Assembly: GCA_013397075.1 (NCBI GenBank)
Contig: VWZS01004857.1
Span: 310,001 to 374,000 of the forward strand
Direction: 5' to 3'
Origin: Rhabdornis inornatus
Taxonomy: Eukaryota > Chordata > Aves > Passeriformes > Rhabdornithidae
Length of the DNA stretch: 64,000 nucleotides
Position numbers and translations under genes: made by a program. Each line of letters opens with the position of its first letter. Position 1 is the first letter of the stretch. Below, piece after piece: positions 51,101 through 64,000 of the stretch. The notes beneath the pieces are model-generated. The model was not told the DNA's origin and searched no databases. It saw nothing but the letters and a program-made list of their open reading frames with translations.

Positions 51101-54100
51101 GCCTCTGATTAGGTAGACCAGTATACACAAAAAGATTTAATCAAATGCTGAGCAAAAGATCAAAGGGAATTAGAGATGTACAGCTCCGGAAAGAAGACCA
51201 GATTTCTTTCCTCTCTGCCTCCTATGATCCCCAATTCCTTTTAAACCAGCAGGAATTCCAGAAGATTCATGCCACTGACAAGAGCTCTTCTGTCTGTGTT
51301 CCTGTGTTTCAAAAAGAATCTGCTCTCAAGGATCAAAGCATACACAGTTCTTCAAAATCTGTTTATTCACTATGTTTTTTAAGTTAAACCTACTCAGTGG
51401 GCAAAGCACTTTACTCAGGTAGTCAACAGAAGAGCAACTCACACAAAGTAAATAAGCAAGAGCAAAGTGAAAGGTGGAGCTTGGCAGCTGTTAAGCATAA
51501 TCCCAGTCAGGGTGTCAGATTATTTTTTGTCTCTCACAAGCCCTGTGGTTCCCCTTAATTTCAGAGATGTACCTACCACACTAATTGCTCCCACAGCTGT
51601 TGCAGTCATGGGTATTATCCCTGCAACTCCTGCTACTTCTGCAGAAGGCTATGCATGAGCAAAACACTGCAAGGCCCTCTGTTTCTCTTAGAGGGATGCA
51701 ATCTCACTTCTCCTTAGTGCAATAGGAGTAGCATAATACTTTAGAGATGACTATCAATAAGGATAGGAGCTAAACCTGTCTTGTGTGAGGTGTTGCCCAA
51801 GTGATTAAAAAGCCCAGATACAAGATGTCAGCTGAAGGACAGAGAAGCATCACAGCAGTGGAAACCTCAGGAAAAAAAAGTCTCATTAATGATCTTCTCC
51901 TTTACTGGAATATCTGTATTAGGGACACATTGCCTGGCTCATTTTTCCTCTCTGCCTATTTGCTCTATAAAGCCAAGACCTGAAATTTAAATGGCTACTT
52001 GACATGTCTGTTTTAAGCAATTTCACCTCAATGCACTTCCTTCAGCTTTGGTTGTTTATCAAAGTGCTGACCCTTGAACTTTATTTCCCTACTAATCTTA
52101 TCTTTTACTGATCTCTAGGAAGTTGACATATGGATCAGTGTCACCAGAGTGACTGAACAAGGTAAACTTAATAATGCAGTCTGTGTTTTTACATATTTAC
52201 ATAGAAGGGTGAAGCAAATGCAGGAGACTAATCTATATTTGATCTTAAAGGACATGAGAACATGATGTCCTTATTTTGCTAGATGAAGTCCTTCTGCTTT
52301 CTCTAACATCCTTATTGTAAAATCCTAGAAGCGCTGTAACAAACACTATTTGAAAAATAAATTACTAGTTCATTTCAAGGCAATGGATGTTAGGCTAAAT
52401 ATAAGCTTGGTAACAAAAGGCTGAGAAGTTATTTACTCAAATAAAAGTTACTGACAGGTTAAAGTAAGTATCTTTAAGCTTCTTTTTCTTTATCCTGAAG
52501 TATTTCTGCTCTAAATATACCTCCTATACTTCTGCTTCACAAACATTGAAACAATCTTGTTTCTGCTCCTGATCACAGCTGATACAAGCAGTTGGAAGAG
52601 AGAAAATGTTAGGACTGATAGTACAAAGGAATAAGGCCACATTATGCCTCCTTTCTGTCTCTATTCCTATAGACCCAACTTCTGTTCTTTTCCCACTGAC
52701 GGAAGGTTAAAAGGAGAAAAATCGACACTCATCACTAATAATAAAGTGTTAAGAAAACAGTGGAAGCTCTCTCTACATTTGTAAGAAATTCACATTAAGA
52801 AGTCAAGGTGGGAGGGCAAAGAGGCACTTTCCTCCAAGGCAAAACTGAAATGTCAGTATAGATTATCAGCCAAAGCTGCATTATTTTGTGCTCACTCCTA
52901 TGCCAAAAATCCAAGCACAGGCTTAATTACAGTAATCAAAACATGGATAGAGGATAGATTGCCAGTGTTATTTTCCTCAGGGGATTGGTATAAGCAGTAC
53001 AAGCAATCTCCACTTGCTGATAAATCTGCACCTACATTAGTATATTTTGTCAGTATAATTATAAAAGCAAACCTTTCCCCAGTGTTGGATAAGACCTCAT
53101 TTGGAAATTACAGAACAGAGAAATCTTCACTTATTTGCCAAAGAAAGGGCAGAGAAAATACTTCAGCTGATCCCTGCTTTTAAGAAATGTTTAGCCTTTG
53201 CACCATGTACATGAGTTGTATCTGCAATCATTATTTACTCACGTTAGCACACAGCCTCTGCCATTTTTCCTGTAGCCATATTCTCTAAATTCAAGAGTAG
53301 TGCTATAATCATGCAGACACCAAGGTGCAAATGGCACAGCTCAGGTTTTTACATGCTATGCTATAGGCTTATCCTGGAGAAGAATCTGGTAATGTTACAG
53401 GTACCCCTAATTTGCATGCACAAAAACAAGGTTAAAACTTATTAGCTGGTTGGGCAGTGCCAAGGCAACTGAGCTGGCCATGTGGGTGTCTGTCTGCTCT
53501 GGGCATGACACTGTAGGCATGAGGTCTGCTGTGAAACACTGTCTCTCACAAAATTACAGACCAGAATGTCCTTCTGCTTCATGTTCACTAAGTTCTGTGA
53601 CAACAGAAATTTCCTGAAGGAGGCAGCATGGAGGGACTCAATACCATGTCTAAATCACCACCAGCCACTTATTTTTCTAAATTATGTCATTCCCCGTACT
53701 TTCACTGAGAATTATTATCTAAACACAAATAAAGGACTTGCATAATCAGTACTTGGTTATTTCCAAATAAGCATATAATGATCATGAAAATCGTTGCCAT
53801 ACGTTGGTTTTTATAATTTCTTTCCTAGAGAATTTCCCCATATGTACTAATATCTCTTTCTAATTGCTATTAGAAACAGTGCTTCCACCCTCCACCTCCT
53901 CAGTTCTTCTCAATTTTTCTTACCATGTGAGAAAATGTTTCCCAGCCCCAAAACCCACAAACTACTTCCTTATAAATCTTCCCTAATTTCAAACTGACAG
54001 CAATACAATGTGACAGCATAGGAAAGGGAGCTAGAAACTGAGAGCATGCAAAATGTCAAGCTAAAGTTTTCATTCAAAACTGAAAAAGAGCTTTGAGTTT

Positions 54101-55989
54101 CAGTTCTACTGTTCAAAAAGCTCCTGCCTTCAGCTTCCAATTTCCATTTGATTTCCAGTATTTTCTGGTGCTGGAAAAATACACAAGATCAGAGCCAAAA
54201 TAAAGGAAGAGCTGGTCCTAATGGTGTGCTCACCACTTCTGGAAACAGACATTCATAAGAATTTGGATCCACTTAGGTGGCTGGAAAATATTCATATTCT
54301 ACAAATGTTTTTCCAAATTGAACTTTGAATGTTTTTGACATGCAAGTTTTACCAAAATAGGTACCTGCATGTTTCACTGGAGCCCTACTCAACTCTTAAG
54401 CAGCTTTTTTCATTGTTGCACAGTGTTGTGGTAGTCACACCACTTTTAAGACACGCAGTTCTCCTACACATCCATGACAGAGATTGATGCAAGCATAAAA
54501 CTAAATGCCCAATTCTACTATTTTTACACACATCGCATGTAATAAACTGGTGGGCTTCAATCCCACAAACTTGCACACCTAAGAAAACCAGTTTCCTTGA
54601 ATTATATGGAAGAAACTAGGAACTTAAAATCTTTCCCTGCTTATTTTCAGAATCAGGTCGTTAACCACACACTAACATGTGCTCTTTATAGTTCTTATAG
54701 GTAAAGAGATTGCTGTCTAGCACTGATTTTTGTGGCTACAGAATGTCACTTACAGTAGTTCTTCTGCAGCAATATCTTCTTTCATGATCTGCCTTCCTTA
54801 GGGAGACTTGTTTGGAATCATTATTTTTAAACTAAAGCTCATGTATTTTAAACAACCTATTCCACTGCATTTCCTGTCATTTGGCTACTGCTGATAGCAG
54901 GATGTGGAGACAGCCAGACCTCTAGTCAGACACAGAGCAACTGCTTTTACCTACATTTGGTGGTCCTATGCCTCAGATGGGTGAGGAACAGTTCTCAGAG
55001 TGAAGGGCTTAGCAATGCTGATGTTTTAAACCAGTGCAATTGTGTCTGTCCCAGCAAACCTGTCATGGCACTGAGCTCCTGGTTTGACATAATAGCACTG
55101 TTCTGAAAGTAAGATAAAAGAAAGCCACACAAACCAAGCAATTAGAGCTAAAATTTTCATGCCTACATGAATCTTAAAGCAATATCTGGATTTTTAGTGC
55201 TACAGTGAAGAATTAAAAACCTCACTCCTAGGATTTCTGACTCACCATTGTCCTGCTTTCTTCTATCCATTGCCCTGTCCTAATATTTAAGCTGTGCAGT
55301 TAAGCCTTGCCTCATTACCCCATCCCATCTATCAAACCATTTTACCTTCCTAGTACAGTATTTCATCATCCTAATCTTGTTGTCCTGTGCTATATTGCTT
55401 ACTGCCTTCTATCAGATTTGGTGGTTTTAATCCTAGGTCCCTGCCTTTCATTTCTGTTATATCACACTGTTTATGCATTGCACTTGTGTTTGCATTGTCC
55501 TCTGTAGACTGTCATCCATACACAGGATATTTAAATGAGAAAAAATTCAAGGACAAGTAGAGTTTACACACAGTTACTCCACAGATTCATTCATTTTTTT
55601 GCTGAGCTAACTGAACAGTTGTTAATAGATTGAAGCATCAATACAATTCCCATAGAAAACCCAAAGGAATACAGGTTCCTTTCCCTGGAAAGCTTTCTTT
55701 TAAATTTTTAATCAACACTATAGTTAGGATATACTAAGGATATATATAAAATTAAGGAAATGCACCTTAATCAGGTAATTTCTTAGGACACTCTTACCCA
55801 ATCTTGCTACGCATATTTCATTCTTCAGTTTTTGTTTTATATTTTTTTGATGATTAGCAAGAGAATTATTCTTTCTGGACACATCTAAGATATTTTCATA
55901 CCACGATGAGATTACCTGGGTTTAAATTATTTTTTAAACTAAGTTATTGATGTTGTGGTCCAAATCACCTAATCAAAAAGAATTAGTAG
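42150..55989. other. Unique AT-rich DNA, no gene seen
   Basis: Nearly 14 kb with no recognised transposable element. Frames are short; the longest is 47211-47525 plus (104 codons), and none has a domain. AT microsatellite-like DNA at 45258-45319 is listed separately. AATAATAAC units occur near 43860-43880. A tRNA B-box-like word near 48480 was considered and rejected. Confidence 0.45.
45258..45319. repeat. AT-only tract with palindrome
   Basis: About 62 bases are almost entirely A and T, including the perfect 16-bp palindrome ATATAAATATTTATAT (45278-45293). It is an AT-rich low-complexity site able to form a cruciform. Confidence 0.85.
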
Positions 55990-56825
55990 ATGATGCCTTC
56001 TTCAGAGTATTGGGAGAAATCTCACTCTCATAGGCCTTTGTGTTCATAGGGTACTTGAACGACCTCAACATACACTGGAGGGATGGTAGAGAAGCAAGAA
56101 TACCCAGGAGATTTCTGGAGTTTATGAATAATAACTGCCTGAACATGCTGGGGACCAATTGACTGAAAAGCAGCTTTGCAGAGAAGGACCTTTAGGTCTT
56201 GGTGAACAAGCTGAGCAAGAGCCAGTAAAGCACCCTTACAACAAAAAAGACCAACATCCTCACAAGGCTGCATGAGAAAGAACACCACCAGATGATTGAG
56301 GGAGGTGATCATGCCCCTCTACTCAACACTGGTGAGACACATCTGGAGTGCTGGGTCCTCTTCTGGGCTTCCCAGCACAAGAAAGACATGGACTTACTGG
56401 AGTGAGTCCAGTGAAGGGCAACAAAAGTGACTAAACTGCTGGAGCACCTGTAATACAAGGAGAGACTGAGAGAACTGGGACTGTTTAGACAGGGAAAGAG
56501 AAGGCTCAGAAGAATCTTATGAATTAAGTCTATAAATACCTGATGGGGAGAAGTAAAGAAAACAGAGCCAGACTCTTTTCAGTAGTGCTCCATAAAAAGC
56601 CAGTGGGTACACAATGGAAAACAAGAACGTCTATTTAAAAATAAGAAAAACTTAATTGTAAGAGTGATTGAACCAGATTGTCCAGAGAGGTCACAGAGTC
56701 ACAATCCTTGAAAATATTCAAAATATGAGTATACACAGCCTTGACCTGCTCTAGGTGACCCCGCCCTGAGCAGCAATTTTGGACTGTGCAGTCTCAAGAT
56801 GCCTTCTCAAAGTCAGCCTTCTTCC
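55990..56825 (+). mobile_element. CR1 LINE with internal deletion
   Basis: Two CR1 segments that are far apart in an intact element are joined. The first (about 55990-56145) matches the end of the endonuclease domain; the frame over 56042-56125 reads GYLNDLNIHWRDG then PRRFLEFMNNNCL, after a stretch with a stop codon. From about 56146 the sequence jumps to the C-terminal reverse transcriptase region (GGGACCAATTGACTGAAAAG) and then runs on through CCCCTCTACTCAACACTGGTGAG, the CTGGAGTG region, TAAATACCTGATGGGGAGA, GATTGTCCAGAGAGGT and GACCTGCTCTAGGTGACCC to a faded 3' end near 56825. The central reverse transcriptase core is missing. The copy is old, with many substitutions, and dead. Confidence 0.85.
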
Positions 56826-59800
56826 ATTTCTGTGAACTATCCTTATTTGAATGCTCAGTGAGTAGGCTCAAATCACCCAGCCTTAGGCACCCAGTTTGCC
56901 CTTCCTTCAGTGCTCTTGATGGGAAAGTCAAAGGTCTTTCTCTAATCAATAGAACAATGCTAATATCTTCAGTGGCAAATTTTACCTGCCTAAGCAAGAG
57001 GGGCTTTTGAGTTAGAGCACAAGGCTGTTAGCAGAATTACATGGACTGGAATTCATCCATTGATTTTTCTGCTGACTAAAGGCTACAGCTCCAAAAAAGC
57101 TACCGAACAAGGGAATTTAACTAAAGTTCAAGTGTTGTGTTTATCAGAGAGTTATTATTCAAATAACTGGAGCTAGTACAGAAGTCTCATCCATGGCTGA
57201 GTTTATTGTAGCTTACCACCATTCAGATGGTGCATTATAATGTCTTACCCTTAAGTGAATTGTGTATGTGCCTGAATCGATTCCGAGTTTGGAGTTATGT
57301 GATGCAGATGATATTTTCTGTTATCAGGAAGCAAGTCCAAGTTCCTGTGCAAACAGACATTCCTGCCTACATAATGTTTTCCTGCCCCCATCATTCTACC
57401 TCTAGAGCACACCTTAATAAAGCAATAACCAACTCACTAACACAGCAGAAAAGAAATGCTTTTTTCTAACTAGATTGATTTTCTACTAGTTGAGCAAGTT
57501 TGCCCTGGCTTGGAGCAAGATCATAGGAAGCACATAGCTCAACAGAGAGGTCCAGGTTGCAAAGTAAAGGATTGTAGGTAAAAAAGGAGTGAAATGGAAC
57601 AGAGAATGATGAGGTCAAACTGCCCTGGAGGCATCACTGAACCTCCAAACTGGCTCAAGCCATATCACGTAACTTTACCCTTAGCAACCAATCATAATTC
57701 ATAACACCCCCAGGCATAAACAGATGACAAAAACAAGCCTCCCAGTCACAGACAAGGGAGAATATGGCATTGGAAAAATGAAACCACAATGTGGATTTTC
57801 TGCTTTAAGCCCCCAGTGAAACACACTGTACACAGGGATCCTCATCCAGGGGGATGCAGGAGAGCAGATAAACAACGTAGGCCTCCATGTCACATAGGCA
57901 GAAGAAAAAGCTGAACAGGACCAAACAAAAGTGAACTTTTTTGATTTACATCAGTCGACTGGCTTGATATATCACAAGAGAAAGAGCCAAAGCAGGGAAA
58001 GAAGTTGTTGTTGCAACATATGAGGCTCGGTCCCCAGATGTGGTATATCTGGAAACATTTATTAAAAGTGTACATAGCTTTTATAATATTTTCAGTACCA
58101 GGTTAGAATAGCGTGAGCCTGGATTGTCAATAGTATAAAAATTCAGATGTCTGCTAACCAATAATATACAAGATCTATTCCCTAATAGTAACATCAGCTT
58201 TTTTTCCCTAAGACATGTGCTTGTGTAACAATTTCTTCTGCAAAACTACTGTGCTTCTGCTATTTGTTATATTTTAGAAATTTTGTTACATCTCTCCTTG
58301 ACTGGCTAGTCCTTTCTTTTCTAACTAAAAGCTCTTTGTTTTCTTTCCCTACATGTTGTAATAGCTTCATTTTAGGCTTGCACTCATTTTCATCAATATT
58401 GCTAGATTTTAAACAAAGTCCAACATAATCAAAACAGCTGCTAAGAACAGAAAACTACACCAGGTAATATATAGTATTAGTTAATATCTTGTAGGAATTC
58501 CTGCATCCAAAAAATTGGCCTTCCCAGAGGTGTCATGGCAAAAACATGTTTTTTTTCCAAACTAAAGGTATGAAGCCCTAAATAAGCGTGTAAAAAAATC
58601 CAGAAAAATACCATGTCTGTTTATCTAACTGTACACATAAGCTTTTATATCCAAAATCTGAGAGTTGAATCGCTGAGGTTAAAGAGCTAAAAATCCAAAA
58701 TCTAATAAGTCATGTTTTGTTTCACTGCCCTGAATACAAAGAACCACATATTTTTTTCATGTGCTGTCTATTCTCATTTAAAGTATTTTCTGAGAAGCTG
58801 ACAGCTGTCCCCAGTTTCCTCTTGATAGTCATCTGTTGTTCTAAACATAAATTGTACTTTGAACACTTATTTGTTCAATGTGATGAAATAAACAGTTTTT
58901 ACTGTTGAATTTTATTACAAAAATAGAGTCTTGTCATTAAATTATTCACTTATTTAGGAAGATCATTGTCAAAATCACATAATGATTAATAAAATCATTA
59001 TGTGTTAAGTAAAACTTTTGGAAAACTGAAGCTTTAAGAGTTATTCAAAATTAAGTTTTCATATACAGCAATGAAAGCAGCTTTCCATTCAGCAAGGGTG
59101 TCACTGAATAACTAACAGCTTCTTGATGAGGTATCTTTTCTTGGATTTGTACATGTGAAGAACCAGTCGGTACAGAATTAGTTTTCCTGACCATATATCT
59201 GTTTTGTTTAACTATTTGGGTGCCCTTGGCATCACTCTGTTACATGCCAGTCAATACTCTCCTAGGTAATACACAGACATGATTTGAAGGATAGCACACC
59301 CTTGGGACTTGTCCACAAAGACACTTTGAGCAGAATGAACTACTTATGGAGCAGAAGATTGACTATAAGAAGAATCATGCTGTAAGATACTGAGAACAGT
59401 CCTCTGTGTAATTAAATGCATTAGATGTAGCCATAGGGTCCCTGGGAAGCATTTTGAAAAACTACCAGCCTGCTCACTGACCATTGTTTGAAACCTACAT
59501 TAAATCATCAACTTCACTGTAGTGGCCCTTACAGATGAGCCAGTGCCTGTGCCCTGTGGCAGATAATGCAGATATATAACATAGATAATGCCCAGCTAAT
59601 AACTATGAGGTTTTTGGTTTGATCTCCCAGTTGCTATAATTTGTTTTTTTCATGCTTTTAGTCTAGTACACATTTGGAAAAGGGGGTTCCAGCCTGCTTC
59701 TGCATTTAAGATTAGTTAGCAAACAAGAAAACAATTTCACTTTCCTGAATTTATGATTAGCAAACAAGAAAACAATCAAGGCAAAGACAGATAAGACAAC

Positions 59801-60110
59801 TGCAAGTAAGAAAACACCAGATAGCTATAATTATATTTGTGTGCTTGATTAGATTGCAAGTAGGTATTTTTCTCTCACCCAGTAATTCTGTAAAATGAGT
59901 GAATTTATAAAAATAAATAAATGATGGTATGGTAGAAAGGCACTATCTGCAGCATGAGCACAGTAGGAGTGAAATAAACTTATTTGGAGAGATGATATTA
60001 AACAAGTGCTAAAAAAAACTTTTAATACTTCTCCTGGCTTTTTAACTATTAGTAATTATGTGTTACCTGAAAAAAAAATCTCAGAATTTGCAAAATATTT
60101 CATGATACAA
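56826..60110. other. Unique AT-rich DNA, no gene seen
   Basis: Frames are at most 80 codons and have no domain. A small 20-bp duplication at 59716-59776 is listed separately. No mobile element was recognised. Confidence 0.5.
59716..59776. repeat. Direct repeat of 20 bp, 41 bp apart
   Basis: TTAGCAAACAAGAAAACAAT occurs exactly at 59716-59735 and again at 59757-59776. The 21 bases between have no match to the repeat. Confidence 0.9.
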
Positions 60111-60232
60111 GACCAGGTTGGATGAAACTCTGAGCAACCTGATCTAGTTGAGAGTGTCCCTGTTGATTGCAGGAGAGGCTGGACTAAATCATCTTTAAAG
60201 GTGCCGTCCAACTGAAACAATTCAATGATTCT
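60111..60232 (+). mobile_element. CR1 LINE, 3' end fragment
   Basis: GACCAGGTTGGATGAAACTC, GAGCAACCTGATCTAGTTG, a CTAAATCATCTTTAAAGGTGC segment and a TTCAATGATTCT tail follow the CR1 3' end in order on the plus strand. Strongly 5'-truncated and non-coding. Confidence 0.9.
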
Positions 60233-63200
60233 AAGTATCTTATATAGATATGCACAGGAAAAAGGAGCAGTGGATGTTACCTTGCGTTTGGAATGCAATT
60301 TGGGTGGCAATTAGATAAGCATAACTATCCACCTAATTAAGGACAACAAACTTGAACAGGGAAAATTTTAAGAAATTCTGAAAACTGATAGCTAAGATGC
60401 AATAAATCTAGAACTCCTTAAGGAAAAGAAAACTATCTTAGTGCAGAAAATAGAATAAACCAAAAAAGCATAGGTGGATAAACGATCAGTCCTTCAGTGA
60501 TCTGAAGATCTAATCACATGAAAACTGTAAATTAGGCAGAACTGATAACCTGGAGTTTGAAAGAGCTTACACAGACAAAAGGAAGAGAATGCAATGACCG
60601 TGGCTGAAAATTGGATATCACAAGCAAGAGAAAAATGCATATTGAAATGGAAAACCAAGGAAAGGTTTCCTGCTCTGTAGCTCTTAGGCACTTCATAGTC
60701 CAATGCTGCCAGGAAAGAAAAAAATGCCACTCCCACGTCAGGCAGTTAGTATAATAATGAAAGGAACAAGTGAGGCAATTAGTGAGAAAGGAATAAGAAG
60801 TCAGATGCAGCAGGGGAAGACCAGACTAGAAAATGCTTTTATAAATTGGCTGTTTTCACATTAGTTTGGCCTAATGAGTTTCACTCTTGTGTAATAAACA
60901 AGTACCTGGACAACCTCAGAACCACTGGCAATTGTCACTGAGAGTTCATGAAGGATGGAGAGATATTCCAGGAAATAATGCAAATGTAATGCTGGCATTC
61001 TTCTTTCTTAGGATAAAAACTGAAGAAAATAATCAGTGTGTAAGCCTCCAGAAACTGACAATGGAATAGGTAGCAATCAAGAACAAACCCAGGCAAGGAA
61101 ATTTCATCTTCCCCTGTGATGGAGTAATGGATCTCACAGACAGGGGACAAACACTACCTTTGAAATACTTTGATTTCAGTACAGGTTTGGGCACTGCCTC
61201 ATGTGATTTTCACAAGCATGTGCAGATTAGGAGGGGGCACTACCACACCACAGAGGTGTGTCTGCTGGATTGCCTAGGAGTCTGCCCCGGGTCTTATGTT
61301 TGCACAATTTATTGCTTGCACCAATGGTTTGGATCAAGGAATACATACTGGGCATGCTGCAGTAAGGGTTGCAAACACCAGGGGACAGGATTAGAATTCT
61401 AATCTAAAGCCTCTTAACTAATATAAAAAATGGTCATGAAGAAAAAGGATGGTCTGTAGTCAGGACAAATAAATAAAGGTCTGTGCTTAAGTAGGAATAA
61501 TCCACTACATAAATACAGAGTGTGCAATAACCACTACAGCAGTCAACATGGAGAAAAAGATTTGGCATTAGGAATTACCATCCAAACTTGCATGAGCCAT
61601 GTCATGAAGTTGCAAAGAAAGGCAAGCAGCATGTAAAAACTAAAGGCAAATAAGACCTAGAAGCATGACCACCCACAGTTAGTATAGATGAATGCTTCTT
61701 TTAAGATGTGGTAGTACAGAAAAACACAAGTACAGCATAAGGGAGGACCACCTCATCTTCCCATTGGAGGCTTTACACGTTAGTTAGACAAGATCCTGTT
61801 GGGAGCTGTACAGCTGTGGCTGATCCTGCCTTTTGGCATTTAATTGGACTCTGTAGCCTTTCAAGGTACTCAGCCTTACAACTTATGGGTTCTGCCATCA
61901 GTGAAACCTTCCAGCACAGCCTAAAATTGCAGTGGCAGGACTGCCTTCACCAATACCACTCTGGTATTCAGAGAGCAGCAGTGATGCAGGGAGTTGTCCT
62001 CCAAACAGCAGTAAAATGATCCTTCTTCACCTCTCCCTGTGAGGTCTGGTTTTAGAAGGGAACTCCACTCAAGTACTGAACCACTACACTGAACAAGATG
62101 TAGGGCTTTGACACTTTGAAACTGAGGGACAGGCATACATATCCTGATTTCCTTAAAAAAAAAAAAAAAAAAAGCCCACAAATTTCCTTGCATTTTGTCT
62201 CAGGAGAGACTTATGCAGAGCAACCTGCTTCCATTTAAAGACAGTAATGAAACACCTGCACAGATGAGGTGCCAAGTAAAATCAGAATGTGAAGGCCATG
62301 TGTCCAAATTTGACTCCCATCCTCCAAAGAAAGAGACAAAAGGAATTGAAAATTCAATTCAACAATAGTGCCAGAATGAGTTGGGCAGAATGAGTTGCGT
62401 AGAAAAGAGACTTTAGAGACTCTGAACAGAACAGGTCATGATAATCGTGGCAAGTCCCAGGAGCTACAAGAGAAGACTTTTCTTTCTCTCTCTCTGCCTT
62501 TCCCACTTTCGAATTCACTTCAATAGATCTTCCTCTTCCTTCTCCAGGAGGAGCTTTCCCATACACTGAAATCCAGTCATGTCTAAATGACTTACCATTC
62601 TCCTTCTCCCACAGAAGCTTCCCTCCTGCTCCCACTAATACTTGCTCATCTACCTCCCTCACCACCTTTTTGGGTGGGTGCCCCTCACACATCTCCAATG
62701 GGGGTCTGGGTTGCCATGGCCCCTGTTGGAAACAAGAGGACATGAAGGGAGTGATGGAGCAGGGCAACCTGCAGGAACCTCTCCCTCTCACCATCCCAGC
62801 AATGCCAGCAGTGACAGCAGCTGGAGTCTTGTAAGGCAAGGAAAGAAACAAGGACAGAAGTTGCTGCCTTCAGCACTATGCTCCTGCAGGCAGCTGCCAA
62901 GGTTGGATTTAAAGAGAGCCACCCTGGCTTGTCTATGGTGGCGATATACAGCAGTGCCTGCTGCCTAAATAATCCCCAGTCTTCGAGCTTTGCATCCTTT
63001 CTTTTTTCTTGGGGAGCAGCTTATCCTTCTTGTCTTTAAACCTCTTGGTTTGGGTTTGTTTGATTTTTTTATTATAGCAGAGTTTCAGTCTGTAGCAAAG
63101 CTGGTGCAATGGATGTCCCAATGCCACAGACATCTTCATCATACAAAGCAAAACAAACAGAAAGAATGTGAGCAAAACCATCAAAACATGTATGATGTGT

Positions 63201-64000
63201 CTTTGAAATCATTACTGGAGAAAATTAAATAAATTAAAACTTTCAAAATTCCTGTTCAATTAAATTGCATAAATAGTACCTGAAACAACAGATACTGGAA
63301 CAGAGCTGTTACAGCTAAAACAAACAGCTTACACACATTTTATATCCAGAAATTAGAATTCTTTCCGTCAGTGTGTACTTGAGTCTTATGCACTAATTTA
63401 GCTACAATGCAGCAGAGCTCACACTGCAATAATAGAATATTGATTGTACAATGTTCAGAGACAAAGAACTCATGTTGCTGAACTCTATACACATGCATGT
63501 TGTTGCAGTAAGAAATCCACATCAATATTCCTTTCAAAATGCATCAAATCACCACTGGGCTTGCTGATTATTTAGTTACAAAATATAGAATTTTTGGTGG
63601 GACAGAGTCAAGTTCTCATTAAACTAAAATTCCAGTAATGGAAATGACCTTGAGTGAAGGAAAAGATTAAATGTTCAAACTCAGGAAAGTGTGATGCTCA
63701 ATTAGTTTTACTTCTTTGCTGTTTATTAATATATAGCTATACACTTCAGAGTTGAGGGGAACTTCTCTGAAGATGAATAATATACCTGTAGTGCAAATTT
63801 CACATCCTAATTCAAAGTAACCTGTGTTTTTGTAGGTCTTCATGAGTTTGAAGCCCAGAGTTAAATGAGTGATAATGAACCAGTGGTCATTGTGCGAGCA
63901 TTATTCCTCAGAACAGCTTCCCAAAACACTTCTTCAGAACAAATCAATCATAATACAGGAGTAATTTGAGAGTAATGTGGGCTGCTTGCCCCCATTCCTT
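60233..64000. other. Unique DNA, no gene seen
   Basis: Single-copy DNA, GC-richer around 61130-61400 and 62600-62930. The longest frame is 62354-62851 minus (165 codons), without domain, coiled coil or signal peptide that I can defend. It overlaps a 108-codon frame on the other strand, as chance frames in GC-richer DNA do. Confidence 0.45.
62155..62173. repeat. Homopolymer of 19 A
   Basis: An uninterrupted run of 19 A. No polyadenylation signal precedes it and no matching flanking duplication was seen, so I do not call it the tail of a retrocopy. Confidence 0.85.

Noticed and set aside
62101..62173. A19 run as the tail of a processed pseudogene
   Set aside because: No AATAAA precedes it, no flanking duplication was found, and the upstream DNA does not resemble a known mRNA.
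62354..62851. 165-codon minus-strand frame
   Set aside because: No recognisable domain, overlapped by a frame on the opposite strand, and located in GC-richer DNA. It fits chance.
1..64000. Bacterial or phage system, CRISPR array or gene cluster
   Set aside because: No adjacent same-strand genes, no ribosome-binding sites before frames and no regularly spaced direct repeats with unique spacers. CR1 and ERV LTRs place the sequence in a bird genome.

Overview
This window reads as AT-rich, gene-free nuclear DNA from a bird, most likely a songbird. The evidence for a bird is the repeats. There are fragments of the CR1 LINE, with the avian 3' tail ending near ATTCTATG, on both strands, and several solo LTRs of endogenous retrovirus (ERV) families of the kind found in bird genomes. 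One LTR family beginning TGTCCTGGTTTAGGGC occurs twice and is, from memory, of a type seen in passerines. CpG is scarce except in the younger LTRs. I saw no operons, no ribosome-binding-site-led reading frames and no CRISPR array, so the sequence is not bacterial.

Layout. 1-4.1 kb: unique DNA with a 629-bp solo LTR (238-866) between perfect 5-bp target duplications. 4.15-4.43 kb: a 21-bp minisatellite of about 13 units. 4.4-24 kb: unique DNA with a young CR1 tail (9.13 kb), a candidate conserved regulatory block (9.78-9.98 kb) and an old CR1 reverse-transcriptase remnant (22.1 kb). 23.9-26.8 kb: a CR1 tail, a microsatellite, a GC-richer block that may be an old LTR, a second candidate regulatory block and a G-rich run. 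32.87-33.36 kb: a CpG-rich solo LTR with a 6-bp target duplication carrying two transitions. 33.4-34.4 kb: unique DNA with candidate regulatory motifs. 35.7-36.6 kb: the longest continuous CR1 copy, on the minus strand. 38.57-39.15 kb: a decayed ERVL-type LTR followed by the longest open frame in the window (39.13-39.87 kb). 41.49-42.15 kb: an older member of the first LTR family. 42-56 kb: unique DNA. 55.99-56.83 kb: an internally deleted CR1. 60.11-60.23 kb: a last CR1 tail. The rest is unique DNA.

No protein-coding exon, tRNA, rRNA or other RNA gene could be supported. The open frames are short, have no recognisable domains and mostly look like chance. The window is therefore either intergenic or lies inside a very long intron; the sequence alone does not decide which. 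There is no set of genes working together to describe. The content is retroelement history plus possible, unproven, distal regulatory DNA.
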